NCBI RefSeq assembly: GCF_029835735.1
Contig: NZ_JAOEAL010000001.1
Location: 3,596,001 to 3,660,000, forward strand
DNA length: 64,000 nucleotides
Direction: 5' to 3'
DNA from: Shewanella sp. GD04112
GTDB taxonomy: Bacteria > Pseudomonadota > Gammaproteobacteria > Enterobacterales > Shewanellaceae
Below are positions 25,289-35,149 of the stretch, one piece after another. How positions within the stretch are numbered: the first letter of the stretch is position 1; every line of letters starts with the position of its first letter. The position numbers were made by a program, and so were the translations under genes. The notes beneath the pieces are model-generated. The model was given only the letters and a program-made list of their open reading frames with translations, did not search any database and was not told the origin of the DNA.

Positions 25289-27013
25289 ATGGCAATACCT
25301 CGTGATTTTATCAATGAGCTAATCGCTCGCACCGACATTGTCGAACTTATCGACCGCAAGGTGCCCTTGAAAAAGGCGGGTAAAAACTACTCGGCCTGTT
25401 GTCCTTTTCATAGCGAAAAATCACCTTCGTTTACCGTTAGCCGCGATAAACAGTTTTATCATTGTTTTGGCTGCGGTGCCCACGGCAACGCCATCGATTT
25501 TGTGATGGAGTACGACAGACTCGACTTTGTCGATGCCATAGAAGATCTTGCCGGACAACTGGGCTTAGAAGTCCCAAGGGAACAAGGCACGGGTAAACGC
25601 CAAGACGATGGCCTAAGCCGTGATCTATACCAATTAATGGAAGAAGCGAGCCGCTTTTTTCAAACTCAGTTAAGACAACACCAAGACAAGCAAAAAGTCA
25701 TCGACTACCTCGCCTATCGCGGATTATCCGATGATATTGTTGAGCATTTTGGGATTGGTTTTGCGCCCGACGGTTGGGATGGCTTATTAAGCCGCTACCG
25801 ACACAGTCAAGATGCACAGGATAAACTCCTGACCGCAGGCATGCTAATCAGTAATGATAGCGGTAAAAGATACGACAGATTCCGTGACCGCCTGATGTTT
25901 CCTATTCGCGACCGCCGTGGTCGTGTGATTGGATTTGGTGGCAGAGTATTGGGAGATGGCACCCCCAAGTACTTGAATTCGCCAGAAACGCCCATATTTC
26001 ATAAGGGCAATGAACTCTACGGCCTATACGAGCTAAAACAACGTCATCGCGATCCCGATAAAGTACTGATTGTCGAAGGCTATATGGATGTGGTTGCCCT
26101 CGCCCAATATGGCGTGGATTACGCGGTCGCCTCCCTTGGCACCTCGACGACGGCTGAACAATTCCAATTGTTGCTGCGTAGTGCTAAGGAAGTGATTTGT
26201 TGTTATGACGGCGATAGAGCCGGTAATGAGGCCGCCTGGCGCGCCTTAGAAACCGCTTTACCCCTACTCAAACCTGGGGACAAAGTGCGTTTTATGTTTT
26301 TACCCCAATCTGAAGATCCGGATTCAATGGTTCGTAAGATTGGTAAAGACGCCTTCGAGCAAATGATGGAAAGTGCCATCACGCTGCCCGAATTTTTGTT
26401 TGATACATTAGCGACAAAATTTGGTACCGATAAAGGTAACTTAGCCAAACAAGCCTTTGGCCTAATTGAAAAAATTCAAGATACTGTGCTGCAAAACCTA
26501 CTGCTTGAGAACTTAGCTCACAAGTTAGGCATGAACAGCTCAGACGATATGAAGAAAAAACTGGGTTTTAGTGTCAAACAAACTAAGCCCACAGCATCAA
26601 CGGGACTCAAAGGACGCGGTACGCCATTGCGACTTGCCATCGCCTTGTTAGTACAGCATCCCGAGCTGGGCGTGGGATTATCCCCACAACCGGCATTAAA
26701 CCATCTGCAAATGCCAGGCATCGACTTGCTGCCATTGCTGTTGGAATTAACACGAGAGCATAGGTTAAACAGCGCACAACTACTTGAGCAATTCAGAGAC
26801 AGCCCCCACAGCGGGACGCTGCATAAATTAGCCCAATGGGACCATCAAGTGGCGGATGAAAACCTGCTCGAAAAGTTTAAACAGACCCTGGTTTGGTTGA
26901 ACAATCAATATATTGAGCAACGATATCAGGAATTGAGTCTAAAACAGACCCATACTAAGGAAGAGAAGATCCAGCTGCAGAAGCTGATCTCAGTCATGAA
27001 AGGACTAAACTGA
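25289..27013 (+). CDS. dnaG: DNA primase
   Basis: A 574-residue enzyme that makes RNA primers at replication forks. The CHC2 zinc finger is at the N-terminus (CCPFHSEKSPSF ... FYHCFGCGAHG). The catalytic RNAP core has FPIRDRRGRVIGFGGR. The Toprim motifs VEGYMDVVALAQYGVD and CYDGDRAGNEAAWRA carry the metal-binding acidic residues. The C-terminal roughly 150 residues correspond to the helicase-binding domain. Length is close to E. coli DnaG (581). It lies between yqeY and rpoD. Confidence 0.97.
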   Translation: MAIPRDFINELIARTDIVELIDRKVPLKKAGKNYSACCPFHSEKSPSFTVSRDKQFYHCFGCGAHGNAIDFVMEYDRLDFVDAIEDLAGQLGLEVPREQGTGKRQDDGLSRDLYQLMEEASRFFQTQLRQHQDKQKVIDYLAYRGLSDDIVEHFGIGFAPDGWDGLLSRYRHSQDAQDKLLTAGMLISNDSGKRYDRFRDRLMFPIRDRRGRVIGFGGRVLGDGTPKYLNSPETPIFHKGNELYGLYELKQRHRDPDKVLIVEGYMDVVALAQYGVDYAVASLGTSTTAEQFQLLLRSAKEVICCYDGDRAGNEAAWRALETALPLLKPGDKVRFMFLPQSEDPDSMVRKIGKDAFEQMMESAITLPEFLFDTLATKFGTDKGNLAKQAFGLIEKIQDTVLQNLLLENLAHKLGMNSSDDMKKKLGFSVKQTKPTASTGLKGRGTPLRLAIALLVQHPELGVGLSPQPALNHLQMPGIDLLPLLLELTREHRLNSAQLLEQFRDSPHSGTLHKLAQWDHQVADENLLEKFKQTLVWLNNQYIEQRYQELSLKQTHTKEEKIQLQKLISVMKGLN

Positions 27014-27148
27014 GGCAAAAATGTCCTCAATCAGTATCCCAGTGACTAGCACAGGTAAGTGCACATGGCTATAATTGACGATTTGCGCGGCACTTAGCAC
27101 AGGCTAACTGTCCGTCGTTGTAACAGTTTCCCAACTTGGATGATATCT

Positions 27149-28999
27149 ATGGATCATACTCCGCAGTCGCAACTCAAGCTGTTGCTTGCCAAAGGTAAAG
27201 AGCAAGGTTACTTAACCTATGCAGAAGTGAACGATCACTTACCTGCAGACATGGTCGATTCTGACCAGATCGAAGATATTATCCAGATGATAAATGACAT
27301 GGGTATTCGGGTGTTCGAAGAAGCACCAGATGCCGATGACATGATGATGTCGGAAGACAACACAGACGAAGATGCAGCGGAAGAAGCCGCAGCCGCCCTT
27401 GCCACAGTAGAAAGTGAGCTAGGCCGCACCACAGACCCAGTGCGTATGTACATGCGCGAAATGGGTACCGTTGAACTGCTGACCCGTGAAGGCGAAATCG
27501 TTATCGCCAAACGCATCGAAGAAGGCATCAACACAGTTCAAAGCTCTGTCGCCGAATACCCACAAGCGATCGCCATGATCCTTGAGCAGTACGACCAGTA
27601 CGAAGCCGACGAACTGCGCCTGTCTGATATTATCTCTGGATTTGTTAACCCGGACGAAGAAGACTTAGGTCCAACCGCGACTCATATCGGTTCTGAATTA
27701 TCGGAAGAAGATCTCGATGATGAAGATGACGATGAAGACGACGAAGACGAAGACGGTGATGGCGAAGGCGATGATGATGGCAACAAGGGTCCCGATCCTG
27801 AAGAAGCGCGTGAACGCTTTAGCCAATTAAGAACCGCCTACGAAAACGCGCTTAAGATCATCGATGCCAAAGGTCGTGAACACCCAGAATCGATTCAAGC
27901 ACTGTTTGAAATCGGCGAAATTTTCAAAGAGTTCCGCCTCGTACCTAAGCAATTCGACCGCTTAGTGAAAAGCATGCGCTCTATGATGGACCGCGTACGC
28001 GTTCAAGAGCGTCTACTGATGAAGCTCTGTGTCGAACAGGCCAAAATGCCGAAGAAGAACTTTGTTAAATTCTTCACTGGTAACGAAACCAATCTCGATT
28101 GGTTCGATGCAGAAAAGAACTCAAACAAGCCTTATGCCGAAGGCTTAAGAATGGTTGAAGAAGACGTACAGCGTTGCCGTAGCAAGCTGGCCGCCATCGA
28201 AGAAGAAACCGGCTTAGTGATTGCCGCCATTAAAGACATCAACCGTCGTATGTCAATCGGTGAAGCCAAGGCTCGCCGTGCGAAGAAAGAAATGGTTGAG
28301 GCAAACTTACGTCTGGTAATTTCTATCGCGAAGAAATACACCAACCGTGGTCTGCAATTCTTGGATCTTATCCAAGAAGGTAACATCGGTCTGATGAAGG
28401 CCGTTGATAAGTTCGAATACCGTCGTGGTTACAAGTTCTCGACCTATGCAACTTGGTGGATCCGTCAGGCAATCACCCGCTCAATCGCGGACCAAGCCCG
28501 TACGATCCGTATTCCAGTACATATGATCGAAACCATCAACAAGCTGAACCGTATCTCTCGTCAAATGCTGCAGGAAATGGGTCGTGAGCCCTCACCTGAA
28601 GAACTGGCAGAGCGTATGATGATGCCGGAAGATAAGATCCGTAAGGTACTGAAAATCGCTAAAGAACCTATCTCCATGGAAACCCCTATCGGTGACGATG
28701 AAGATTCGCATTTAGGTGATTTTATCGAGGATACCACCCTCGAATTACCACTGGACAGCGCCACCAGCGAAAGCCTGAAGAGCGCCACCCATGAGGTATT
28801 AGCAGGCTTAACGGCCCGTGAAGCGAAAGTACTGCGTATGCGTTTTGGTATCGACATGAATACCGACCACACGTTGGAAGAAGTGGGTAAACAATTTGAC
28901 GTAACCCGTGAGCGTATCCGTCAAATCGAGGCGAAAGCCCTGCGTAAACTGCGCCACCCTTCACGTTCGGAAATCTTAAAGTCGTTCTTAGACGAATAG
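27149..28999 (+). CDS. rpoD: RNA polymerase primary sigma factor RpoD (sigma-70)
   Basis: A 616-residue housekeeping sigma factor. The start MDHTPQSQLKLLLAKGKEQG matches the conserved region 1.1 beginning; the frame opens three codons earlier. In order: region 1.1, region 1.2 (DPVRMYMREMGTVELLTREGE), a non-conserved region with a strongly acidic insert (about residues 190-218, mostly Asp/Glu), then region 2 (GLQFLDLIQEGNIGLMKAVD, YKFSTYATWWIRQAITR). Region 3 and region 4.2 follow (TLEEVGKQFDVTRERIRQIE). Last gene of the rpsU-yqeY-dnaG operon; a 135-base gap after dnaG may hold an internal or heat-shock promoter. Confidence 0.98.
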   Translation: MDHTPQSQLKLLLAKGKEQGYLTYAEVNDHLPADMVDSDQIEDIIQMINDMGIRVFEEAPDADDMMMSEDNTDEDAAEEAAAALATVESELGRTTDPVRMYMREMGTVELLTREGEIVIAKRIEEGINTVQSSVAEYPQAIAMILEQYDQYEADELRLSDIISGFVNPDEEDLGPTATHIGSELSEEDLDDEDDDEDDEDEDGDGEGDDDGNKGPDPEEARERFSQLRTAYENALKIIDAKGREHPESIQALFEIGEIFKEFRLVPKQFDRLVKSMRSMMDRVRVQERLLMKLCVEQAKMPKKNFVKFFTGNETNLDWFDAEKNSNKPYAEGLRMVEEDVQRCRSKLAAIEEETGLVIAAIKDINRRMSIGEAKARRAKKEMVEANLRLVISIAKKYTNRGLQFLDLIQEGNIGLMKAVDKFEYRRGYKFSTYATWWIRQAITRSIADQARTIRIPVHMIETINKLNRISRQMLQEMGREPSPEELAERMMMPEDKIRKVLKIAKEPISMETPIGDDEDSHLGDFIEDTTLELPLDSATSESLKSATHEVLAGLTAREAKVLRMRFGIDMNTDHTLEEVGKQFDVTRERIRQIEAKALRKLRHPSRSEILKSFLDE

Positions 29000-29019
29000 T
29001 AAAGCGAAGCATCGATTCT

Positions 29020-29043
29020 AAGCCCCGCCTAGCGGGGCTTTTT
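29020..29043 (+). terminator. Intrinsic terminator of rpoD
   Basis: AAGCCCCGC / GCGGGGCTT with loop CTA and a T-run, 20 bases after the rpoD stop. Confidence 0.88.
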
Positions 29044-29289
29044 ATTGCCCCCATTAACATCCCCTAAAATTCCCCCTGAATAGCTATTGCTAAGCTCTCT
29101 TTCAAAATCAGATGGTTAAAAATTACTTCTCCATTCAGACGATATGAAGTCCAGAAGCAAAAACCACAGTTGATTAACAGATAACCACTTGAATCAATTC
29201 GGTGAATTTCATCAAAAAACACGGGTGACAAGCGCAAACAAGCTTAGTATACTGCCACTCGCTTTAGGTAATGACGATTGCCTTTAGTC

Positions 29290-29366
29290 GGCCCCTTAGC
29301 TCAGTTGGTTAGAGCACACGACTCATAATCGTTAGGTCCACGGTTCAAGTCCGTGAGGGGCCACCA
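29290..29366 (+). tRNA. tRNA-Ile2 with CAU anticodon (lysidine-modified, reads AUA)
   Basis: A 77-base cloverleaf with encoded CCA. Acceptor stem GGCCCCT pairs with AGGGGCC, then discriminator A and CCA. The D arm contains GCTCAGTTGGTTAGAGC, the anticodon loop is CTCATAA, and the T arm is CACGGTTCAAGTCCGTG. A CAT anticodon could suggest tRNA-Met. The G1-C72 pair, the GGCCCCT acceptor and the loop context match E. coli ileX-type tRNA-Ile(CAU), which TilS modifies at C34. It lies downstream of rpoD with its own terminator. Confidence 0.93.
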
Positions 29367-29377
29367 CCCAATTCAAC

Positions 29378-29408
29378 AAAAAAGCCCATTTGATAATGGG
29401 CTTTTTTG
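29378..29408 (+). terminator. Terminator of the tRNA-Ile2 gene
   Basis: AAAAAAGCCCATT / AATGGGCTTTTTT with loop TGAT, 12 bases after the tRNA. Confidence 0.88.
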
Positions 29409-29508
29409 TGTCTGTCATCTGTCGATATTCACTCATCCCCACCCACTTCATTTCCAATAACCATTCAAACGTGATTTCGATTTGCCCTTTTAGGCTATTG
29501 CTAAAATA

Positions 29509-29552
29509 AGACCAAAAACAAAGGCGCTGAGTGAAATTCACTTAAGCGCCTT
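29509..29552 (-). terminator. Terminator of the chemoreceptor gene
   Basis: Read on the minus strand, AAGGCGCTTAAGTGAA pairs with TTCACTCAGCGCCTT (one bulge), then TTTGTTTTTGG follows. It is about 40 bases past the stop of the chemoreceptor gene. Confidence 0.75.
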
Positions 29553-29592
29553 GGTGACTTTCCCTTGTGCAAGCTGTGCAAGGATACTCGAT

Positions 29593-31713
29593 TTAGGTCT
29601 TTAACTTACCTAATTGTTGATGCTGCTGTTTCACCAGTTCGGCGAGGACCACACTGCTTTGCTGCGCTTCACCCGCAAGGCGCGCCAGCTCCGAGGCCGA
29701 ATCGGAAATCCCTGTGATATTACGGTTAACTTCTTCAGTTACCGCGCTTTGCTCCTCCGCTGCAGCGGCAATATGCGTCACCTGAGAAGAGATTTCCTCT
29801 ATTTGACTGACCATAGAGTTAAGCGAGGTGAGCGCTTGCTCGGTTTGCGACACGGCCATTTGCGCACGCTCAGCACCTTTATCGATAATACCTGAGGCAC
29901 TATTTACTTCTTGCTGCAGGGCATCGATTAATACGCTGATATCATCGGTCGAACTTTGGGTTTTAGAAGCAAGCGCCCTCACCTCATCGGCCACTACGGC
30001 AAAACCCCGTCCTTGTTCACCGGCCCGCGCCGCCTCAATTGCAGCGTTCAACGCCAGCAAGTTGGTTTGCGCGGCAATTGAACTAATCACCTCGAGAATA
30101 CGGCTGATATTAGTGCTACTTTCAGCCACTTTGCTCACGGCCACTTTCGCCTGCATCGACTCCTGCGACATTGTGGTTACGTATTCCATGGCCTTAGTCA
30201 GGCTCTCTTCGCTGAGACGTACATTACGGGACATGGCTTCAGTTTCCGCAGCCGTTTGTTCAGAGGCTTTCGCCACTTCAAGCGCCGTGGCACTCATCTC
30301 ATTGACCGCGGTTACCACGCTCTCGATTTCGCCATACTGGCGATGGACACTATCGCGGGTCAACTCCGCAATTTGCGCCGAGGAGAGACTTTCCTCCTGA
30401 GTGCGTCCCGCGAGCGTTTTTAACTCGCTGATCAAGTCTTTCAACTTATGGATAAAGGAGTTAAAGCCTTTACCCAGTGCAATCAGTTCTGCATGGGCAT
30501 CGACCACAATGGATTGGGTTAAATCACCATCGGCACTGGCCAAGTGTTCCACACGGCCTTGGATCATCCTCAGCGGCGCAATAATGCTGCGGATCACTAT
30601 GCTGATGGTAACCACGGCGAGAATGGACACGGCTAAACCGACCATCAACAAGATGCTGCCAAGGGATGTGGCCATTTCATCCATTTTGTCGTTCAACTCA
30701 ATGGAGCTCTTAAAGGCTTGGGCTTTAGGGACTTCGATGGCCAATGACCATTCCGCTTTCGCCAGTGGGATTTTTATCGGATAGGCCACGATAATCTCAT
30801 CATCGCTTGCCATATAACCGCCATTTTTATGTAACGCGACTATCTGTGAAGCAAGTTTAGGGTCAATAGATTCGCTCAGAGGACGCGCTTTTTTGCTGTA
30901 ATGGCTCGCGGCGACCACTAAACCACGGGTACTGAGTAGGGTCACTTTAGCTTGACCGCCATAGAGACTCTTGGAGAGCTTATCAATCAGCGCTTGAAAC
31001 ACCGGCAAGTTCACATCGACGCCCACCACCCCGATGAACTGTTTATGTTTCACCACTGGGACGGTTAAAGATGTCATCAAAGCCGTATTACCAGGGCTGA
31101 TCTCATAGAGATAAGGCTCCATTAAACAAGGTTTTAGGGTTTCCTTGGCACAGAGGTACCATTCGGCTTCTCGGATCCCAAACTCGTTTAAGGTCGTCAC
31201 ATATTTCTCAGCTGAATCATCAACTTGATGATGTTCGACCGTACCATCATCGTTGCGAGTGTAATACACCTCCAATGCCCCCGATGATGCGACGCTGTGG
31301 CTAACCTCAACATTTAAAAATTCGCTGTCGAGTCCGTCGTAACCATTAGGCTCAAACTGCGCATACATGGAGGATATCTGGTTGTTTTTCTTTAATACCG
31401 CCGCCACGGCCAGCTCTAAACGGTCACGCTTTAATGGCAGATCTTCCGCCGTGCTCTCCAACATGCCGGAAAAGGAAAACGGGATCCGATAGGCTTCATT
31501 GATAAAGCCCGCCACCATCTCGCCATATTCGCCCGCACGGGCTTCGAGTTTGTCACGGGTTTCCGTTTGTAGTGTCTCTTGTACCTGATTAGACAGCTCT
31601 GTGTTTTGGTCCGAAAGGGTCCACCAGAGGCTGATGGAGAGAATGGCGACAATTGAGAGGAATAAGGCGGAAGTGATCCACAACAACTTAGTACTGATGG
31701 ACAAATGCTTCAT
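29593..31713 (-). CDS. Methyl-accepting chemotaxis protein with dCache-type sensor
   Basis: A 706-residue inner-membrane chemoreceptor. The first membrane helix is at about residues 10-31 and a periplasmic sensor of about 320 residues follows (MYAQFEPNGYDGLDSEF ... GVVGVDVNLPVFQALID), shaped like a double Cache domain. The second helix (SILLMVGLAVSILAVVTISI) leads into a HAMP domain and the cytoplasmic hairpin. The signalling tip is perfect: IAAQTNLLALNAAIEAARAG, then GRGFAVVADEVRALA. The length and Cache sensor suggest detection of small molecules such as amino or organic acids; the ligand cannot be read from sequence. No CheR-binding pentapeptide is seen at the C-terminus. GGAG precedes the ATG. 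Confidence 0.95.
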   Translation of the reverse strand: MKHLSISTKLLWITSALFLSIVAILSISLWWTLSDQNTELSNQVQETLQTETRDKLEARAGEYGEMVAGFINEAYRIPFSFSGMLESTAEDLPLKRDRLELAVAAVLKKNNQISSMYAQFEPNGYDGLDSEFLNVEVSHSVASSGALEVYYTRNDDGTVEHHQVDDSAEKYVTTLNEFGIREAEWYLCAKETLKPCLMEPYLYEISPGNTALMTSLTVPVVKHKQFIGVVGVDVNLPVFQALIDKLSKSLYGGQAKVTLLSTRGLVVAASHYSKKARPLSESIDPKLASQIVALHKNGGYMASDDEIIVAYPIKIPLAKAEWSLAIEVPKAQAFKSSIELNDKMDEMATSLGSILLMVGLAVSILAVVTISIVIRSIIAPLRMIQGRVEHLASADGDLTQSIVVDAHAELIALGKGFNSFIHKLKDLISELKTLAGRTQEESLSSAQIAELTRDSVHRQYGEIESVVTAVNEMSATALEVAKASEQTAAETEAMSRNVRLSEESLTKAMEYVTTMSQESMQAKVAVSKVAESSTNISRILEVISSIAAQTNLLALNAAIEAARAGEQGRGFAVVADEVRALASKTQSSTDDISVLIDALQQEVNSASGIIDKGAERAQMAVSQTEQALTSLNSMVSQIEEISSQVTHIAAAAEEQSAVTEEVNRNITGISDSASELARLAGEAQQSSVVLAELVKQQHQQLGKLKT

Positions 31714-32131
31714 CGAGTAAACTCCAAAAGATAGAAGGTCAAGAGCCTAATTATTTTGATCTAGTTCATTTTTATTTTTGCTTCTCAGTTTAAAAAATAG
31801 CACTCAGTCACGAGATTACCAGCCTTTAAGATAGTGAATTGTTAAGCGTAAGTAAAACTTTTAACTGACTCCTTTTCGGCAAATCGTAGAATTATTTCGG
31901 TTAGCTGAGAGTTTGATATTTATCGTGAAACAACATGCTCTGACATGACTCAACTCACAATAAGCGCCGCGAGTTGAGCACTATTTTTTTACAAAAATTA
32001 ATTCCAGATTAAAAATGACCATTTCATTTGTAACAAAGTCTATTCTGTAGCGTTGTGGCATTGGTTTGCACAGACTATCGCCTTATACTCTTGGCCTCTA
32101 ACACAAAACAACAATAACGGAAGCAAGCTTT
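31714..32131. other. Divergent promoter region between chemoreceptor and POT transporter
   Basis: About 420 AT-rich bases. No operator, RNA gene or repeat was recognised. Confidence 0.5.
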
Positions 32132-33682
32132 ATGACTCTTGGTACCAATCAGGTAAGCAAGACACATTCGTTTATGACTGTGTCACTTATCGAATTATGG
32201 GAACGTTTTGGTTATTACGGCATGCAGGCGCTGATCGTGTACTTTATGGTGCAGCGTCTTGGCTTTGATGACTCCCGAGCAAACTTAGTTTGGAGTGCCT
32301 GTGCGGCACTGATTTACGTGTCGCCGGCCATCGGTGGTTGGGTTGGGGATAAAATTCTCGGTACCAAACGCACTATGCTGCTCGGTGCGGGGATTTTGTC
32401 GGTAGGTTATGCATTGATGACAGTGCCGACCGAAAACACTTGGTTTATGTTCTCAGCACTTGGGGTGATTGTGGTCGGTAACGGCCTATTTAAACCCAAT
32501 GCGGGTAACTTAGTCCGTAAGATTTACGAAGGTGACGATTCTAAAATCGATAGCGCCTTCACCATCTACTACATGGCGGTAAACGTAGGTTCGACCTTCT
32601 CTATGCTGTTAACGCCTTGGATTAAGGATTATGTTAACGCGCAATACGGTAACGAATTTGGCTGGCATGCCGCCTTTGCCGTGTGCTGTGTGGGCTTAAT
32701 CGTCGGCTTAGGCAACTATGCCCTGATGCACAAGAGCCTCGCCAACTATGGCTCAGAGCCTGATACCCGCCCAGTCAACAAGAAGAACTTGGCTATTGTT
32801 TTAGTATTAGCGGCGCTTTCCGTTGTTGCTTCAGCCATTATTCTTGAATATGAAGATGTTGCCCGAGTATTCGTGTATGCCGCGGGTGTGGCGGTATTAG
32901 GGATTTTCTTCCACTTAATTCGTACCAGTGAGCCAAGTGAGCGGGCCGGCCTTATCGCAGCGCTAATCCTCACAGTGCAGACCGTATTCTTCTTTATCTT
33001 CTATCAACAAATGTCGACCTCTCTGGCCCTGTTTGCGCTGCGTAACGTCGATTGGGATTTCCAAGTCTTTGGTACCCATTTATGGACTTGGTCTCCTGCA
33101 CAGTTCCAAGCACTGAACCCAATCTGGATCATGGTGTTAAGCCCTGTTTTGGCTTGGAGTTATTCATGGGCAGGTCGTAATAATAAAGACTTTTCGATTG
33201 CCGCTAAGTTTGCCTTAGGTTTTGCGGTTGTCGCGATTGGCTTCTTTATCTACGGATTTGCAGGTCAATTTGCCGTTGAGGGTAAAACCTCTTCTTGGGT
33301 AATGATTTGGGGTTACGCTTCTTACTCTTTGGGTGAATTACTGGTCAGTGGTCTTGGTTTAGCCATGATCGCCCGCTACGTACCGGCTCGTATGGGCGGC
33401 TTTATGATGGGCGCGTATTTCGTGGCATCGGGGATTTCCCAGTACTTGGGCGGCGTTGTGGCTAACTTTGCCAGCGTGCCACAGGACTTAGTCGATCCAC
33501 TGCAAACTCTGCCCGTCTATACCAATCTATTCAATAAATTAGGTATTGCGGCCGTGGTCTGTACTTTTATCGCCTTAGCCGTATTACCGCTAATGCGCCG
33601 TTTGACAGAAAGTCATCACGCCCATAACAGCATTGAAGATAACGCGGCGGCATCACTACGTGATGTGAAAGCCGAGCAATAA
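32132..33682 (+). CDS. Proton-dependent oligopeptide (POT/PTR2) symporter
   Basis: A 516-residue inner-membrane transporter importing di- and tripeptides with protons. The proton-coupling ExxER-type motif is present (SLIELWERFGYYGMQ). The PTR2 signatures are also present: AAIGGWVGDKILGTKRTML region and FTIYYMAVNVGSTFS. About 14 membrane segments, as in bacterial Dtp proteins. The start is preceded by GGAAG at suitable spacing. Monocistronic with a strong terminator. Confidence 0.93.
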   Translation: MTLGTNQVSKTHSFMTVSLIELWERFGYYGMQALIVYFMVQRLGFDDSRANLVWSACAALIYVSPAIGGWVGDKILGTKRTMLLGAGILSVGYALMTVPTENTWFMFSALGVIVVGNGLFKPNAGNLVRKIYEGDDSKIDSAFTIYYMAVNVGSTFSMLLTPWIKDYVNAQYGNEFGWHAAFAVCCVGLIVGLGNYALMHKSLANYGSEPDTRPVNKKNLAIVLVLAALSVVASAIILEYEDVARVFVYAAGVAVLGIFFHLIRTSEPSERAGLIAALILTVQTVFFFIFYQQMSTSLALFALRNVDWDFQVFGTHLWTWSPAQFQALNPIWIMVLSPVLAWSYSWAGRNNKDFSIAAKFALGFAVVAIGFFIYGFAGQFAVEGKTSSWVMIWGYASYSLGELLVSGLGLAMIARYVPARMGGFMMGAYFVASGISQYLGGVVANFASVPQDLVDPLQTLPVYTNLFNKLGIAAVVCTFIALAVLPLMRRLTESHHAHNSIEDNAAASLRDVKAEQ

Positions 33683-33714
33683 TCCTTCATTCACATAAGT
33701 GATATGTGAGCGAT

Positions 33715-33752
33715 AAAAACTGCCGACAAGCCCCGCTTGCGGCAGTTTTTTT
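33715..33752 (+). terminator. Intrinsic terminator of the POT transporter gene
   Basis: AAAAACTGCCG / CGGCAGTTTTT with a 14-base loop and T-run, 32 bases after the stop. Confidence 0.88.
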
Positions 33753-34046
33753 ATACCTTTAGGTTACTGCTCATCACCAAACAATCTGAACTTTCTGTGC
33801 TGATTTTTCATGCATTGGCTTGGGATAAGGCTTTCACCCCTATTTGCAAAACTAAGATGTTCGGTTCCAATTTTAGGACGGTGTTAAGTTCAAGCCTTGA
33901 GCTTGTTTATCATGGATACGTCACCATATCCTAGGGTAAGACTCCATCTGCACTGACAGAGCAATCGCTTTAGCGCCCACATCATCCGTGGGAGACAAAT
34001 AAAGGCGTTGCCACAGAGCTGACTCACGCAAAGAGGCGCTTCATTT

Positions 34047-35096
34047 ATGGCTACATCATCGACTTCAACATCTGCCGCCCCATCGCAGGCTGTGACTAAA
34101 TCTCCCCTAGCGGATATTCCCTTTTCACTCTTAGAGCTCGCCCCGGTTCGCCATGGCGCCAGCATCGGAGACACGCTGCGCGACAGCCTACAATACGCTA
34201 AGGTGGCCGATGAATTAGGTTTTAATCGATTCTGGTTTGCCGAGCACCACAATATGCCCGGTATCGCCAGCGCCGCGACATCGGTGTTAATTGGTTATAT
34301 TGCTGAAAATACTAAACGCATTCGCGTCGGTGCGGGTGGGATTATGCTGCCCAACCATGCGCCCTTAGTGGTTGCCGAGCAGTTTGGTACGCTCGAGAGT
34401 CTTTATCCTGGACGTATCGATTTAGGGCTTGGCCGCGCACCGGGCAGCGATCAAATCACCAGCCGCGCCCTTAACCGCGATATGAGCCGCGCGGAGCAAT
34501 TTCCCGCCGAGGTGAGCGAGTTACAGACCTTGCTCGGCGACTACAATGGCCGTCATCCCGTAAGAGCGATTCCCGGCGAAGGCACCCATGTGCCGATTTG
34601 GCTACTCGGCTCTAGCCTGTTTAGCGCCCAGCTTGCGGCACAGCGCGGCTTACCCTATGTCTTTGCAGGGCATTTTGCGCCCAGATTCCTCTACGATGCG
34701 ATAGAGATTTACCGCCGCGACTTTAAGCCATCTAAGGTGTTGGATAAGCCCTATGTCATGCTTGGCCTGCCACTTATCGCCGCCGAGACAGACGCCGAAG
34801 CAGAATACTTAAGCACCACCTCCAAGCAACGGGTGCTTGCGCTGATCCGTGGTGAACCGCTGTGGTTAAAACCGCCCGTAGACAGCATGGATGGCCTGTG
34901 GAGCGAGCAGGAAAAAACCTATGTCGATAACTTCTTAGGCTTATCCGTCACAGGTGGCCCCACCACCATCAAGCACCGCTTAGAGATGATAGTGAAGGAG
35001 CTGGGTGTCGATGAGTTTATCTTTACCAACGATTTGTATGATCAGGACAAACGTGAGCGAGCGCTGCAAATCCTAATGGAGATAAAAGGCTCTTAA
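34047..35096 (+). CDS. LLM-class flavin-dependent oxidoreductase
   Basis: A 349-residue luciferase-like monooxygenase-fold protein, likely binding reduced FMN. A polar N-terminal extension of about 22 residues precedes FSLLELAPVRHGASIGDTL. FNRFWFAEHHNMPGIASAA, RIRVGAGGIMLPNHAPLVVA and RIDLGLGRAPGSD are the conserved strands and loops of the family, closest to the YhbW/luxA-like group 1 subfamily. The natural substrate is unknown. It converges with gabT across a shared terminator; whether it serves the neighbouring amine pathway is not evident. Confidence 0.88.
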   Translation: MATSSTSTSAAPSQAVTKSPLADIPFSLLELAPVRHGASIGDTLRDSLQYAKVADELGFNRFWFAEHHNMPGIASAATSVLIGYIAENTKRIRVGAGGIMLPNHAPLVVAEQFGTLESLYPGRIDLGLGRAPGSDQITSRALNRDMSRAEQFPAEVSELQTLLGDYNGRHPVRAIPGEGTHVPIWLLGSSLFSAQLAAQRGLPYVFAGHFAPRFLYDAIEIYRRDFKPSKVLDKPYVMLGLPLIAAETDAEAEYLSTTSKQRVLALIRGEPLWLKPPVDSMDGLWSEQEKTYVDNFLGLSVTGGPTTIKHRLEMIVKELGVDEFIFTNDLYDQDKRERALQILMEIKGS

Positions 35097-35113
35097 GCGT
35101 TAAACCACGCCAT

Positions 35114-35141
35114 AAAAAATCCCGCCTAAGCGGGATTTTTT
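35114..35141. terminator. Bidirectional terminator between the LLM gene and gabT
   Basis: AAAAAATCCCGC / GCGGGATTTTTT with loop CTAA, symmetrical, 17 bases after the LLM stop and 9 bases from the gabT stop. Confidence 0.9.
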
Positions 35142-35149
35142 TATATCTG

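Noticed and set aside
29290..29366. tRNA-Met because of the CAT anticodon
   Set aside because: The acceptor and arms match the ileX type of E. coli, not elongator or initiator methionine tRNA.
33737..33934. 65-codon frame downstream of the POT gene
   Set aside because: Starts inside the terminator hairpin and has no ribosome site.
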